This document shows, piece after piece, positions 26,740 through 36,022 of a stretch of DNA of 64,000 nucleotides; within the stretch, counting starts at the first letter, position 1; the number at the start of each line of letters is the position of its first letter. Below the pieces are notes generated by a model that was not told where the DNA came from, did no database searches, and was given only the letters and a program-made list of their open reading frames with translations. A program made the position numbers and the translations under genes. The stretch is from Chloroflexota bacterium (lineage in GTDB: Bacteria > Chloroflexota > UBA11872 > UBA12225): positions 255,499 through 319,498 of the forward strand of contig JAUJOR010000004.1 of assembly GCA_030447525.1 (NCBI GenBank), given 5' to 3'.

Positions 26740-29354
26740 TCACGCCCGCGGATTCCGGGGCGCCAGGTGTTCGCCAAACCAGGTGGTCACGCGCGAGACG
26801 AGGTCGCGGCGGTTCGCCTCCGCGAAGCGGGCGGGGGCGTGCCCCTCGCCCCGGTAGCGCAGGAGCGTGGCTGTCCTCCCGAGGCGGCGCAGTCCCACAA
26901 AGAGTTCGCCCGCCTGCTCGACGCCCACCGCGTCGTCGTCGGTGCCGTGGACGAGCAGGAGCGGCGTGCGGACTTGGTCGAGCAGGAAGACCGGGGACTC
27001 GGCGGCGTAGCGGTCCGGCGCCGCCCACGGCGGGCCGCCGCACTGCTCCTCCGCCACGTGGACGCCGTAGGCGTCCGGCGTGCCGTCGCGCCGCACGCGC
27101 AGCTGGCCGAAAAAGCTGGCCAGGTCCCCCACCCCCGCCGCGCTCACCGCCGCGCGGAAGCGATCCGTCTCCGCCAGGAGCCGGTTCACGGCCGTGGCGC
27201 CGGCGCTGTGTCCGATCACGCCCAGCCGCTCCGGGTCCGCGGCGCCCAGGCGGACCGCCTCGCCCACCGCGGCGAGCACCGCCGCCGCGAGCTCGCGCCC
27301 GCGCGGGAGGACGCCCAGCCCCGGGGAGGGCAGGTCCGGCAGCAGGACGGCGTAGCCCGCGCTCGCCAGCAGCTGGGGGTGGAGCACGGCGGCGCCGGCG
27401 TCGGCGTCCCACCGGCGCAGCCAATCGGCGAGCGGCAGCCCGGGGTAGATGCTCGCGACGAGCGGCGCGCGCTCGCCCGGCCGGTGCCCCGCTGGCAGGA
27501 GCAGCGCGGCGCGGCCCGCGGCGCCTCCCGCGTCGTCGCCCGATGCGTGCCACCGGATGAGGCGCGACCGCCCGAGCGCCACACCCTCGAGGTGGGGGTT
27601 GAGGCGCGTCAGCCGCCGAGGCCCCGCGAAGCCGGCGCGGGAGCCGGGCAGTGCACCATCCTGAGCCCCGGGCTGGGCGCCGGAGTCGAAGTTGGTCGCC
27701 CAGAACTCCGGCGGGTGCGCCTCGTCCTCGCGCGCGTAGATGACCGTCCGCCCGTCGGCGGACACGTCGCCCCACGCGCTGGCGCTCGGCCACGGCGCGC
27801 TGCACGTGAGCGCGGCGTCGTCCGCGAGGAGCGGCGCGCGGGCGAGCCGTCGAGCGGCAGCCGCCAGAACTCGCCCCGCACCGTCTCGTCGTCGCGTGCG
27901 CAGGCGACGCAGGCTCGCCCCCGTCGGGGCTGAAGAACCAGGTGGCCTCGCCGCGGTGCAGGACGGCCACGGTCCCGCGGCCTGGCGGCACGGCCAGGCG
28001 CCAGACCCTGGCAGGCCGCCCCGTGCGGCCGCGTCTGCCCCCTGGCGGGGGCCGGTGGGGCCGATGCGACCCGGACGAACCAGAGGGCGTCCTCCGCGTC
28101 CCGCGCGAGGAGGTCGCTCCCGCCGGGGTGCCAGAGCAGGAGGCGCTCGTCCAGGCGCCCGTCGAGTCCGCTCCCGAGCGGCAGCCGGACCGCTTCCGGT
28201 GCTTCCGCCCGCCTCCGCGCTCCCGGCGCTCCCGGCGCTCCCGGCGCCAAGGGTGCCGGCAGGGGCGCCGGCAGCGGCGGGACGGGGGCCACCCACAGCT
28301 CGCCGGCGCGGACGAACGCCACCCGCGCCGAGTCGGGGGACCACGCGGGCGCGTGGCGGCCCCGGCCGCCGAAGTCGAGGGCGCGCGCGAGCGGGCGCGG
28401 GCGCGCGCCGCGCCCGCCGGCAGCAAGTACAGGTCCTGGACGAAGCGGTAGCGCCCCATGTTCGGGCGCGTCCCGAGCGTCACGAGCGCCAGCCAGCGCC
28501 CGTCCGGCGACGGGTAGATCGCGAGCGCCGGAAAGCCGGTGAGGAGGCGGGTGGTCTGGCCGGCCGGCAGGTCGACCACGCCCACGTCGCGGAACTGCTG
28601 CGGGGGGTGTGCGTCCGGCGGACGCGGCCGGGCCGGGTGCTCCGGGTGCGCGGCCCGCGCACCGCGGCGGGGACTCCGCCGCTCGTGAGCACCTCCACCG
28701 TCGCGCCCGCGCGGCCGTCCGCGGCGGCGGGGTCTGCGGCCACGTCCACCGGTGCCCGGGCCCCCGCTCCCATCGCGTCGGCCTCCTGCACAGCCGGCGG
28801 CGCCGCGCGCTGGCCCAGCGGCCCGATCGGCCGGGGCGGCACGTAGAGCCGGTCGGCACTGGGATTCCAGCGCGGCGTGTCCGCGCCGAGCGCGTGGGTG
28901 TGCACGGGCTCGTCCGACAGGGGGCCGGCATCGCCGGTCGCGGGCCGCCACGCCCACACGCGGACCGCCTCCCCGTCATGCACGTAGAAGGCGAGGCGCG
29001 CCCCGTCCGGACTCCAGGCTCGGCCCGCCAGGCCGGCGACGGCACGCCGGGAACCGCGCGGCACCAGGCAGCGGGCGCGTCACTGCCGTCCGCCGCCGCG
29101 CGGAGGTCCGCCACCCACAGCTCGGCACCCGCCGCCGAGGGCGGCACCCCCACCGGGCCTGGCGCGCCCGAAGCGCCGGCACCGTCCGCGGCGACCGCCG
29201 CCCCCGGCGGAGCGCCCGCGCCCGCCTCGAGCCGCGCCGCGAAGGCGAGGTACCTGCCGTCGGGGGAGAGGGCGACGCGGTGCTGGCGCGCACGGCGTGC
29301 GGACGGCCAGCAGGTCGTCGAGCGCGAGGGCCGCTCCGGCGCTCCGGACTCCAC
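26740..29354 (-). pseudogene. S9-family peptidase (prolyl oligopeptidase type), multiply frameshifted
   Basis: The C-terminal catalytic domain is intact and long: YPGLPLADWLRRWDADAG, LGVIGHSAGATAVNRLLAET with the Ser, LLLVHGTDDDAVGVEQAGEL with the Asp and YRGEGHAPARF with the His. The N-terminal beta-propeller, from about 29354 to 27700, changes frame at least four times, near 29060, 28650, 28400 and 27990; recognisable pieces include RVALSPDGRYLAFAARLEAG, RAWSPDGARLAFYVHDGEAV, LAIYPSPDGRWLALVTLGTR and HAPAWSPDSARVAFVRAGEL. Lesions gather in the very GC-rich propeller, where indel errors are also likeliest. If intact it would be a cytosolic or exported dipeptidyl-peptidase-like enzyme of about 870 residues. 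Confidence 0.75.
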
Positions 29355-29356
29355 GC

Positions 29357-29420
29357 CCCAACGTTACCGGCACCACGCGCCCCGCGCACCCCGCGCCCGC
29401 CACTGCCGGTAGGCGTGGTT
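29357..29420 (+). repeat. 136-bp dispersed repeat, right-half fragment
   Basis: AACGTTACCGGCACCACGC followed 40 bp on by GCCGGTAGGCGTGGTT. Spacing fits the right half of a full copy; the left half is missing, and the start of the S9 peptidase gene occupies its place. Confidence 0.5.
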
Positions 29421-29430
29421 ACGGTGGCTG

Positions 29431-29463
29431 AGTCGCCCCCGGTGGGACGCCCGGGGGCGGCTC
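29431..29463. terminator. GC-rich hairpin
   Basis: CGCCCCCGG at 29434-29442 and CCGGGGGCG at 29451-29459 form a perfect 9-bp stem with an 8-base loop, extendable with mismatches. There is no T run. It lies between the peptidase start and an IS element, so a terminator role is only possible, not shown. Confidence 0.35.
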
Positions 29464-29481
29464 CGCCCGGTGGTGGCTATC

Positions 29482-30791
29482 TGGTATTGCCCCGCGTTGG
29501 TGGACACCCTCACACTAGGGAGTAAGCGGCCCCGAAAGAAGGAGTCCAGACTGATGGGAGCAAGAACGAGAGCGCCGTACCCGCCAGCATTCCGTGCCGA
29601 GGCCGTGCAGCTGGTGCACGCCAACGGGCGGTCGCTGAGCCAGGTAGCCAAGGACCTGGGGGTGCACCACGAGACGCTGCGCGGTTGGGTCAAACAGATG
29701 GCTATAGATGGAGGGCGGCGCGATGGGTTGACGACGGAGGAGCGCACCGAGCTAGCCCGGCTGCGGCGCGAGAACCGCATCTTAAAGGAGGAGCGGGAGA
29801 TCTTGCGCAAGGCGCGGCTTTTCGCGGCGGAGAGCGCGACCCGGTGAACTGCTTCCGGTTCATCGCTGCGGTGGTGGCCGACCACCCGGTGGCGCTCTCG
29901 TGCCGCGTCCTGGGCGTGTCCCGGGCCGGCTTCTACGCCTGGCGGGACCGCCCACCCTCGGCGCGCGCCCAGATCGATGCCGAGCTGACGCGCCTGATTT
30001 ACCAGGCTCCACCACGCGAGCCGGGGCACCTATGGTAGTCCCCGCCTCCATGCCGACCTGCGGGCGCGGGCGCGCTGTGGGCGCAAGCGGGTGGCGCGGC
30101 TGATGCGCCAGGCCAGCCTGGCCGGCTGTCACCGGCGTCGGCGCCGGCCCCGCACGACGATCGCCGATCCGGCGGCCTCGCCCGCTCCCAACCTGGTCCA
30201 GCACTTCAATCCGCTGGCGCCCGACCAGCTGTGGCTGGCGGACATCACCTCCATCCCGACCGGAGAGGGGTGGCTTTATCTGGCCACGGTGCTCGATGCC
30301 TTCAGCCGGCGCGTCGTCGGGTGGGCCATGGCCGACCATCTGCGCACCGAGTTGGTGCTCGACGCGCTCACCATGGCCCTGGCGACCCGCCGGCCGGCGC
30401 CGGGCTGATCCACCACTCGGACCGCGGCTGCCAGTACACCTCGCTCGCCTTCGGGCGCTGCCTGCAAGCGGCCGGGCTCGTGCCCTCCATGAGCCGAGTG
30501 GCGAACTGCTGGGATAACGCCGTGGCGGAGCGCTTCTTCGCCACCCTCAAAGGCGAAGGCTCGTCGACCGCCAGGCGTGGCCCACGCGAGCGGCGACCCG
30601 CAGTGCCATCTTCGACTACGTCGAAGGCTTCTACAACCGCCAGCGCCGGCACTCGACGCTCGGCTATCTCAACCGCCGCCTACGAAGCCGCCCATCAGCC
30701 CACGCCGCCCGCGGCCGTGGCGTAACGTTGCGGAACGAACGTGTCGAATGCTGCCGAACGAGAACGTGTCCATCCAAACGGGGCAATTCCA
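29482..30791 (+). mobile_element. IS3-family insertion sequence, copy 3
   Basis: A 1,310-bp element with ends TGGTATTGCCCCGCGTTGG and, from the right, TGGAATTGCCCCGTTTGG, the same as copy 1. No matching target repeat could be seen (ATC left, CGC right), so one flank may have been rearranged after insertion. Confidence 0.87.
29554..30726 (+). pseudogene. IS3-family transposase orfA/orfB, copy 3, frameshifted
   Basis: orfA starts at ATG 29554 (MGARTRAPYPPAFRAEAVQL) and is open to 29847 with one small change near its end (REILRKARLFAAESATR). orfB shows all three catalytic regions, LADITSIPTGEGWLYLATVL, HHSDRGCQYTSLAFGRCLQA and NCWDNAVAERFFATLKGEGS, but the frame changes near 30022, 30402 and 30570. 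The least damaged of the three copies. Confidence 0.8.
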
Positions 30792-30917
30792 CGCGTCGGG
30801 GCGGCGCGGGGGCCGACCTCGTGCGGGGCCGGCGACTCGTCAGGCACCCCGCGCAATAGTAGACCGTCGGCGCTCCGGAAGCCATCCGGTCGGCGAGAAG
30901 GGTTGAGGCACGTGCCT

Positions 30918-30990
30918 AACCACGCTTACGGACAGTGGGGGGCAGCCCACGGCCGCGCGGGAGCCTCCGGTAACCGCAACGGCCGCATCG
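30918..30990 (-). repeat. 136-bp dispersed repeat, fragment
   Basis: AACCACGCTTACGGACAG followed 50 bp on by CCTCCGGTAACCGCA, the reverse complement of the conserved GCGATTACCGGAAGC block with changes. The other end, expected near 31050, is absent. Confidence 0.5.
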
Positions 30991-31030
30991 AACAGGCCGC
31001 CCCCGCTCCTTCGGGTAGTCTGGCCGATCC

Positions 31031-31825
31031 CTAGCCGCCGGCTGCCTGATCCTGCAGCCACGCCGGGGTCCGCTCGCCGCGGAAGTGCTGAGCCAGGTCG
31101 TCTGCGGTAGGCAGGCCACACCGCGCCAGCGCGTCCAGGACCGCGGCCGCGTCGTATGGCACGCGCCTCTGCTCAAGCCTGTAGCCCTGGGCAGTGGCCT
31201 CCAGCAGGGTCCAGCACGCCCGCACGTCCGGCGCCCAGGGGTTGCTCACGCTCCCAACGTTCAGGATGCGCACCCCGTCTACCACGCGCTCCAGCGGCCA
31301 GTGCGTGTGGCCGGCGCACACCAGGTCCGCCTCGCACCCGGCGATCAGCTCACGCACCTCTTCCTCGCTCTGCGTCGGCAGCAGCGACTTGCGTCCGCTG
31401 CCATCGCTTCCCGGCGCGGCGTGGTTCGCCAGCAGTCGGGTCCCATCCGGGAGCGTCAGCCGCAGCTCCAGCGGCAGCGAGCCGAGCCACTCCAGGTGTC
31501 CCCTCGCGGCGAGGTGTCCGTGGGACCAGGCGAGCATGGACGCGAACCCGATCAGGCGCGCCGCCCGGTCCGGCTGCTCCCGGAGCGCCGGCAGCGACGG
31601 CGCGGGCTCCCCGGCCGCGAGTGAGGCCTCGGTGTTCCCGCGCACGAAGCGTGCGTTCGGCAGCGCCCGCAGCCGCTCCACCGCCCCGGACGGGTCATAC
31701 CCGTTCGCCGCCAGATCGCCGAGCACCAGGTGGCCGTCTACCCCGCCGGCTGCGTCGATGTCCGCCAACACTGCATCGAGCGCAATGGGGTTGCCGTGCA
31801 CGTCCGAGAAGAGCGCCAGGCGCAT
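31031..31825 (-). CDS. Metallophosphoesterase (calcineurin-like)
   Basis: A 264-residue single-domain phosphoesterase. All family motifs are present in order: LFSDVHGNPIALDAVLADI (DxH), HLVLGDLAANGYDP (GDxxxxG), FVRGNTEASL (GNxE), LLANHAAPGSDGSG (His) and LVCAGHTHWPLERVVDG (GHTH), ligating two metals. Related to the YfcE/MJ0936 type that hydrolyses phosphodiesters or nucleotides. ATG 31825 is preferred because the first strand begins immediately; the frame continues upstream into the neighbouring gene. Intact. It follows the HAD phosphatase gene by about 50 bp on the same strand. Confidence 0.88.
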   Translation of the reverse strand: MRLALFSDVHGNPIALDAVLADIDAAGGVDGHLVLGDLAANGYDPSGAVERLRALPNARFVRGNTEASLAAGEPAPSLPALREQPDRAARLIGFASMLAWSHGHLAARGHLEWLGSLPLELRLTLPDGTRLLANHAAPGSDGSGRKSLLPTQSEEEVRELIAGCEADLVCAGHTHWPLERVVDGVRILNVGSVSNPWAPDVRACWTLLEATAQGYRLEQRRVPYDAAAVLDALARCGLPTADDLAQHFRGERTPAWLQDQAAGG

Positions 31826-31878
31826 GGGGGCAGTATAGGCCAGCAACCGGCGCGCTCTATGACCCGACTGCGGGCGCA

Positions 31879-32532
31879 TCATTTACGAAGCCATTGCCCT
31901 AACACCACTTCGAGTTCCTCGGCCGACCCCGCCCGAGCGAAAACTTCGCCGACATCTCGATCGGCTCCAACTTCGCCGGGCGTGAAGAACACACATTCCA
32001 ATCCTGCCGCCCGGGCAGCAGTGATGCCACGTGGCGAGTCCTCGACGGCTATGCACTCCCTCGCGGCGAGGCCTGCCCGTTCGATACCCGCGAGGTACCC
32101 GTCGGGATAGGGCTTCGCCCTCGGATAGTCCTCGAAATCGACGTGCGCGAGCATGCCCGATAGCCCGTGGATGATGTCGAAATGCTCGCGGCGTGAGGCC
32201 GTCACGATCCCCATGGTGAAGACCTGTTCTTTCATGCGCTCGAGCAACTCAAGCATGCCGGGGATCGCGAGTTTCTCTGTCCGAAGCAGTTCGCTGTAGC
32301 GCGCGTCGCCCCGTGTATAGAGAGCCCGCAGGTCCTCGCCCTCCAGCCCGGAAAGTGACAGCAGGCTCACCCCACGTCTCAGATTGATCTCTTCAAACTG
32401 CGCCGAGGTAGCCGTCACCCCTAGTGCTGCCAACTCCAGACGGTTCGCCTCGAAGAACCACTTCTCCGTATCGACCAACACCCCATCGTTGTCCCAGAGA
32501 ATCGCGCGCTTTTTTCCTTCCATCCTCGGCAC
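31879..32532 (-). CDS. HAD-family phosphatase (beta-phosphoglucomutase-like)
   Basis: A 217-residue HAD subfamily IA hydrolase. Motif I AILWDNDGVLVDTEKWF (nucleophile Asp and acid Asp), a helical cap with LRRGVSLLSLSG, motif II MGIVTASRREHFD, motif III Lys in DYPRAKPYPDGYLAGIERAG and motif IV CIAVEDSPRGITAARAAGLE are all present. It removes phosphate from a sugar or related phosphomonoester. GTG 32532 is favoured because AAGGAGG lies six bases before it; ATG 32523 is an alternative. Oddly, this binding site and start lie in what used to be the 3' end of purS, so the gene seems to have been joined there by recombination. Confidence 0.87.
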   Translation of the reverse strand: MPRMEGKKRAILWDNDGVLVDTEKWFFEANRLELAALGVTATSAQFEEINLRRGVSLLSLSGLEGEDLRALYTRGDARYSELLRTEKLAIPGMLELLERMKEQVFTMGIVTASRREHFDIIHGLSGMLAHVDFEDYPRAKPYPDGYLAGIERAGLAARECIAVEDSPRGITAARAAGLECVFFTPGEVGADRDVGEVFARAGSAEELEVVLGQWLRK

Positions 32533-32613
32533 CTTGGCCCTCCTTGATCACGGGGTTGGCGAGGAGCTGGCGGCACATCGCGTCGACGCGCTCGCGGGCG
32601 CGCCCCTCGTTTA

Positions 32614-33491
32614 GACCTCGTTTCCAAACCGACCGGGAGGGTGGATCGTAGTGCCTGCTCGTGACACACGAGGCACTCGTCAGCGACGAACTCTGGGAGG
32701 CGGTGGCGCCCTGGCTCCCGCCGGAGCGGCCGAAACCTCAGGGCGGGCGCCCGCGGGTCCCCGATCGCGCCGTCCTGGGCGGCATCCTCTTCGTCCTGCG
32801 GCACGGCCTGCGCTGGCGCGATCTCCCGGTGGAGCTGGGCTACGGCAGCGGGGTGACCTGCTGGCGGCGACTGCGAGCCTGGCAAGCGCTCGGCGTGTGG
32901 GAGGCCGTCCACCACACGCTCTTGAACTGGCTCGGGCTCCTGGACGCCATACGGTGGGAGCGCGCGAGTCTCGACAGCACCAGTGTGCGGGCCAAGCGCG
33001 GCGGCGAGGCGACGGGGCCGAACCCCACCGACCGGGGCAAACGCGGGAGCAAATATCATCTGATCGTCGACCAGCAGGGGATACCGCTGGCGGTGGCGCT
33101 CTCTGCGGCCAACGTTCACGACTCGAAGCTGCTGGAGCCGCTGGTCGACGCGGTCCCTCCCATCTGGCGCCCCGTCGGCGAGCCCGGTCGTCCTCGCCGG
33201 CGTCCCGCGAAACTCCACGGAGACAAAGGGTACGACTATGACATGTACCGGCGCGCCTTGCGGCGCCGAGGCATCATGCCCCGGATCGCTCGTCGGGGCG
33301 TAGAGTCCAGCGAACGCCTCGGCCGGCACCGCTGGGTCGTGGAGCGGACGATCGCCTGGGTGCTGGCGTTCCGCCGGCTGACCGTCCGCTACGAGCGCCA
33401 GGCCGCCTCCGTGCTGGCGTTTCTGCACCTGGCCTGCACGCTCATCTGCCTGCGCTTCCTCCACCGAGCGGAGGCTTTGTGAAACCACCAC
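32614..33491 (+). mobile_element. IS5-family insertion sequence
   Basis: An 878-bp element with a complete transposase, ends GACCTCGTTTCCAAACC and, from the right, GTGGTGGTTTCACAAAGCC (imperfect inverted repeats), flanked by TTA on both sides (32611-32613 and 33492-33494). It interrupts purS. Confidence 0.8.
32661..33482 (+). CDS. IS5-family transposase, intact
   Basis: A 273-residue DDE transposase in one uninterrupted frame from GTG 32661. The N-terminal half has the usual LVSDELWEAVAPWLPPERPK and RAVLGGILFVLRHGLRWRDL. The triad is ASLDSTSVRAKRGG (Asp), KLHGDKGYDYDMYRRALRRR (Asp) and RHRWVVERTIAWVLAFRRLT (Glu in the YREK-like helix). One of only three transposases in the window free of any lesion, so this element could still be active. 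Confidence 0.9.
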   Translation: MTHEALVSDELWEAVAPWLPPERPKPQGGRPRVPDRAVLGGILFVLRHGLRWRDLPVELGYGSGVTCWRRLRAWQALGVWEAVHHTLLNWLGLLDAIRWERASLDSTSVRAKRGGEATGPNPTDRGKRGSKYHLIVDQQGIPLAVALSAANVHDSKLLEPLVDAVPPIWRPVGEPGRPRRRPAKLHGDKGYDYDMYRRALRRRGIMPRIARRGVESSERLGRHRWVVERTIAWVLAFRRLTVRYERQAASVLAFLHLACTLICLRFLHRAEAL

Positions 33492-33595
33492 TTAGCCCGT
33501 CGGCCCGCAGCTCAAGGTACTTCCCGGCCTGCACCGACTCGACCGACTCGAACCCGAGGTGGTGCAGCCCGCACCGGGTGGCTTGCCCCTGCGGG

Positions 33596-34858
33596 TCATT
33601 CACCCCGGGCTTGAGTGTGACGTGGACCTTGGCGGTGAGGCTCAAAGACCCTTCCCGTCAGCCGCTCCAGCGCCTCAATGTATCGCCGGCGGGCGTTCGT
33701 CACTACTTCTTCCGGCAGCTCGGGCGCCGGCGGCTCCTTGTTCCAGCCACTCTGCTCGAGCCAATCGCGCAGGTACTGCTTGTCGAAGCTGGCCGGCGTC
33801 TTGCCCGGCTCGTACATCGCCGCGTCCCAGAAGCGCGACGAGTCGGGCGTCAGCAGCTCGTCGATCAGGATCAGCTCGTCACCCAGGTGGCCGAACTCCA
33901 TCTTGGTGTCGGCGATGATGATCCCCTTCTCGCCTGCCACCTTCGCGGCGTAGGAGTACACGGACAAGGTCACGTCGCGCAGCTGTTCCGCCAGTGGCGC
34001 CCCGACGATCTCCACCAACCGCTTGAAGCTGATGTTCTCGTCGTGCCCTGTGTCCGCTTTGATCGCCGGCGTGAAGATCGGCTCGGGCAACTGCTGGCTC
34101 TCTACCAGCCCCTCCGGCAGCTTGATACCGCACGCCGTGCCCTGCTTCTTGTACTCGCTCCACGCCGAACCCGAGATGTAGCCGCGCGCCACACACTCGA
34201 TGTCGATGCGCTTGGCACGGTGCACGAGCATCGATCGCCCCTCCAGCACCTCGGCCTGCGCGCGCACCGACTCGGGGAACGACGCCAGGTCGTCCGCGAT
34301 CAAATGATTGGGCACGATGTTTCCGGTCTGGCGGAACCAGAACGTTGAGAGCTGCGTCAGCACCTTTCCCCGGTCCGGGATTGGGTTCGGCATCACCACG
34401 TCAAACGCGGAGACCCGGTCGGTCGAGACCACCAGTAGTTGGTCGTCCCCTACCGCGTAGATGTCGCGCACCTTGCCGCGGCGTAGCTTGGCATTGTCGA
34501 AGGCGCCGAAGCGCTCCTGGTTGCTCATGGGTTCTCCTTTCTCGATTGACGCGATCGTGCGGTCGACCAGCCGGCCGAGCCGGCCCTGCTGCTCGACCAG
34601 GAGCCGGCGGTGGGCCCGCAGCGCCTCGGTCCGGTCGAACGTGGGGCTGTCGACGATCGCCTTGACGTCCTGGAGGCTGAAGCCGAGCTCGCGGAAGAAG
34701 AGCACCTGCTGCAGGCGCTCGAGGTCGGCCTCCGAGTAGAGCCGGTAGCCGGCCGGGCTGCTCGCCGCCGGCCGGAGCAGCCCGATCCGGTCGTAGTGGT
34801 GCAGCGTGCGCACGCTGACCCCCGCCACGTCTGCGACCGCCTTGACCGTGTAGCCCAT
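33596..34858 (-). CDS. purC: MerR/TipA-type regulator fused in frame to SAICAR synthetase (PurC)
   Basis: One 420-codon frame from ATG 34858. Residues 1-110 are a MerR-family DNA-binding unit of TipAL type: YTVKAVADVAGVSVRTLHHY, GYRLYSEADLERLQQVLFFR and coiled-coil helix ending TIASIEKGEPMSNQERFGAF. From about residue 125 the protein is SAICAR synthetase, which joins CAIR and aspartate in purine synthesis: RRGKVRDIYAVGDDQLLVVS, DRVSAFDVVMPNPIPDRGKV, VARGYISGSAWSEYKKQG, IIADTKMEFGHLGDELILID, PDSSRFWDAAMYEPG, ending near LTGRVFE. An internal ATG at 34528 with AAAGGAG just before it can give free PurC (310 residues). It overlaps purS by 50 bp. The fusion point lies in the segment shared by TipA proteins after GEPMS. 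Confidence 0.88.
   Translation of the reverse strand: MGYTVKAVADVAGVSVRTLHHYDRIGLLRPAASSPAGYRLYSEADLERLQQVLFFRELGFSLQDVKAIVDSPTFDRTEALRAHRRLLVEQQGRLGRLVDRTIASIEKGEPMSNQERFGAFDNAKLRRGKVRDIYAVGDDQLLVVSTDRVSAFDVVMPNPIPDRGKVLTQLSTFWFRQTGNIVPNHLIADDLASFPESVRAQAEVLEGRSMLVHRAKRIDIECVARGYISGSAWSEYKKQGTACGIKLPEGLVESQQLPEPIFTPAIKADTGHDENISFKRLVEIVGAPLAEQLRDVTLSVYSYAAKVAGEKGIIIADTKMEFGHLGDELILIDELLTPDSSRFWDAAMYEPGKTPASFDKQYLRDWLEQSGWNKEPPAPELPEEVVTNARRRYIEALERLTGRVFEPHRQGPRHTQARGE
34526..34545 (-). promoter_or_regulatory. Internal ribosome binding site and start for PurC
   Basis: On the minus strand GAGAAAGGAGAACCCATGAG gives a strong Shine-Dalgarno AAAGGAG five bases before an in-frame ATG. In Streptomyces tipA an equivalent internal start makes the short TipAS protein; here the same arrangement would release PurC without the MerR part. 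Confidence 0.65.
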
Positions 34859-34994
34859 CGCCCCTGCCTCCGGAAGGAGACGGTAAGGTATGACGCCGCG
34901 TCAGGGTCAAGAGCCGGGTGCAAGCGGGGACAGACAACAGCCCCTAAAATGCTCGGCAGGCCACCCCAACGGGGCCGTTCGGATCGCGAGATGT

Positions 34995-35330
34995 CCGCAT
35001 AACCTGGTACGGCTCCAGGCCGGGGAACGCCCGGCCGAGCACCGCCGGCTGCACCGGGACGCTCAGCACCGCCACGCCGACCAGCGCGCCGCCCCTGGCC
35101 CAGAGGCCGTAGCGGATGCGGCTGGCCACGTAGGTGCCGATGTAGTGGTGCCGCTCGACGTAGGCCCTGGCCGCTCGGTCGTCGACGGGGGCGCCCTCGT
35201 AGGCCGAGCGGTCGAAGCTGCCCTCGGAGCGGTGCCGCCAGCTGCGCCGGCGTCCGCGCCAGCGCTCGCGCCACCGCCGGAAGCCAGCGCACCGCCGACG
35301 ACGAGTACTCGGCGGGCAGGAGCGCCCGGC
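34995..35330 (-). pseudogene. Truncated acetyltransferase-like protein
   Basis: Minus-strand coding pieces: PYGRALLPAEYSSSAVRWLP, then after a frame change SFDRSAYEGAPVDDRAARAY, VERHHYIGTYVASRIRYGLW and GALVGVAVLSVPVQPAVLGR, ending FPGLEPYQVMR near 34995 where the reading stops making sense. It resembles a family of GNAT-like proteins (XF1762/Mom-like), but that assignment is from memory of the pattern and tentative. The C-terminal half is gone. Confidence 0.45.
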
Positions 35331-35470
35331 CGTAGGGGCGGCGGCGCCGCCTGTAACTTTCCGCCGGCTCGCGTCACTTACAGACGGTGAGACTGCCGCC
35401 CGCCGACGCTTGCCTCACGAGGTGGTGATCGTAGGCGGACAATGGCGACACCATCGGAAAGGACGACGCG

Positions 35471-36022
35471 ATGCAAGAGATGCGGCGCGCGGTCGAGGCG
35501 GCCATGGCCGTCTTGCTGAGTGGACAGCCCCACGGTCAGCCGGCTCTCCTCGCGCTGGCAGAACCCAATAACGTGATGACCGGCGCTGCTCTCAAAGCGT
35601 TGAGGGCTGCGGCGGACGAGGCGAGGCGGCTCGACCACGGCTACTTCAGCACCGGCCACCTCCTGATCGGGCTCCTCCGCGACGACTAGGGCGCGTGCGC
35701 TCGGCTGCTCCTCGACGAGGGCATCGACGCCACATTCGTACGCGGTCGATTCGCCCAGCTGATGGGTCGCGGCGACTGCCCGAGGCGGACGCTAGTCCTC
35801 GTTCCGAAGGCGGCGCAGGCGCTCCACCTCGCCGTGGATGAAGCCGCGCTCCTTGGGGACACGCGCCTGGCACCCGAGCACCTCTTGCTCGGGTTGATGG
35901 GCCCGCATGAGGGGCTTGCAGCGCTTATCTTGGCGAGTCTCGGGGTCGACCTAGTCGGGCTAAAGGGACGTATCACCGAGGCGACCTGTCGGTCCATGGC
36001 GAGCCGGGCGCGACGGAATTAG
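35471..36022 (+). pseudogene. Clp N-domain repeat protein with an in-frame amber codon
   Basis: From ATG 35471 a single frame runs to 36022 with one TAG at 35687-35689. Before it LRAAADEARRLDHGYFSTGH then LLIGLLRDD is half of a Clp N repeat; after it GACARLLLDEGIDATFVRG completes that repeat, and ALHLAVDEAALLGDTRLAPE with HLLLGLMGPHEGLAALILAS is a second one. Family members have Glu or a similar residue where the TAG stands, so GAG to TAG is the simplest change. Joined, 183 residues, like stand-alone ClpC N-domain proteins that bind adaptors or substrates. Either a nonsense mutation or a read-through product. Confidence 0.7.

Larger units (their letters stand above)
32540..33645 (-). pseudogene. 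purS: purS (phosphoribosylformylglycinamidine synthase small subunit), split by an IS5-type element
   Basis: The N-terminal 50 codons, from TTG 33645 after GGGAAGGG, encode SLTAKVHVTLKPGVNDPQGQ and ESVQAGKYLELRADG, unmistakably PurS. At 33492 the gene is cut by an 878-bp element. Beyond the element (32613 leftward) the frame resumes as LNEGRARERVDAMCRQLLAN then PVIKEG. A TTA repeat flanks the element, and removing it with one TTA restores DGLNEG in frame. The last residues and stop of PurS are missing, replaced by the start of the HAD gene. PurS with PurQ and PurL makes FGAM in purine synthesis; purQ and purL are not in the window. Confidence 0.88.

Noticed and set aside
26576..28957. A long minus-strand frame through the S9 peptidase
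   Set aside because: Only one segment of it (propeller part near 28400-28600) matches the protein; the catalytic domain lies in another frame.
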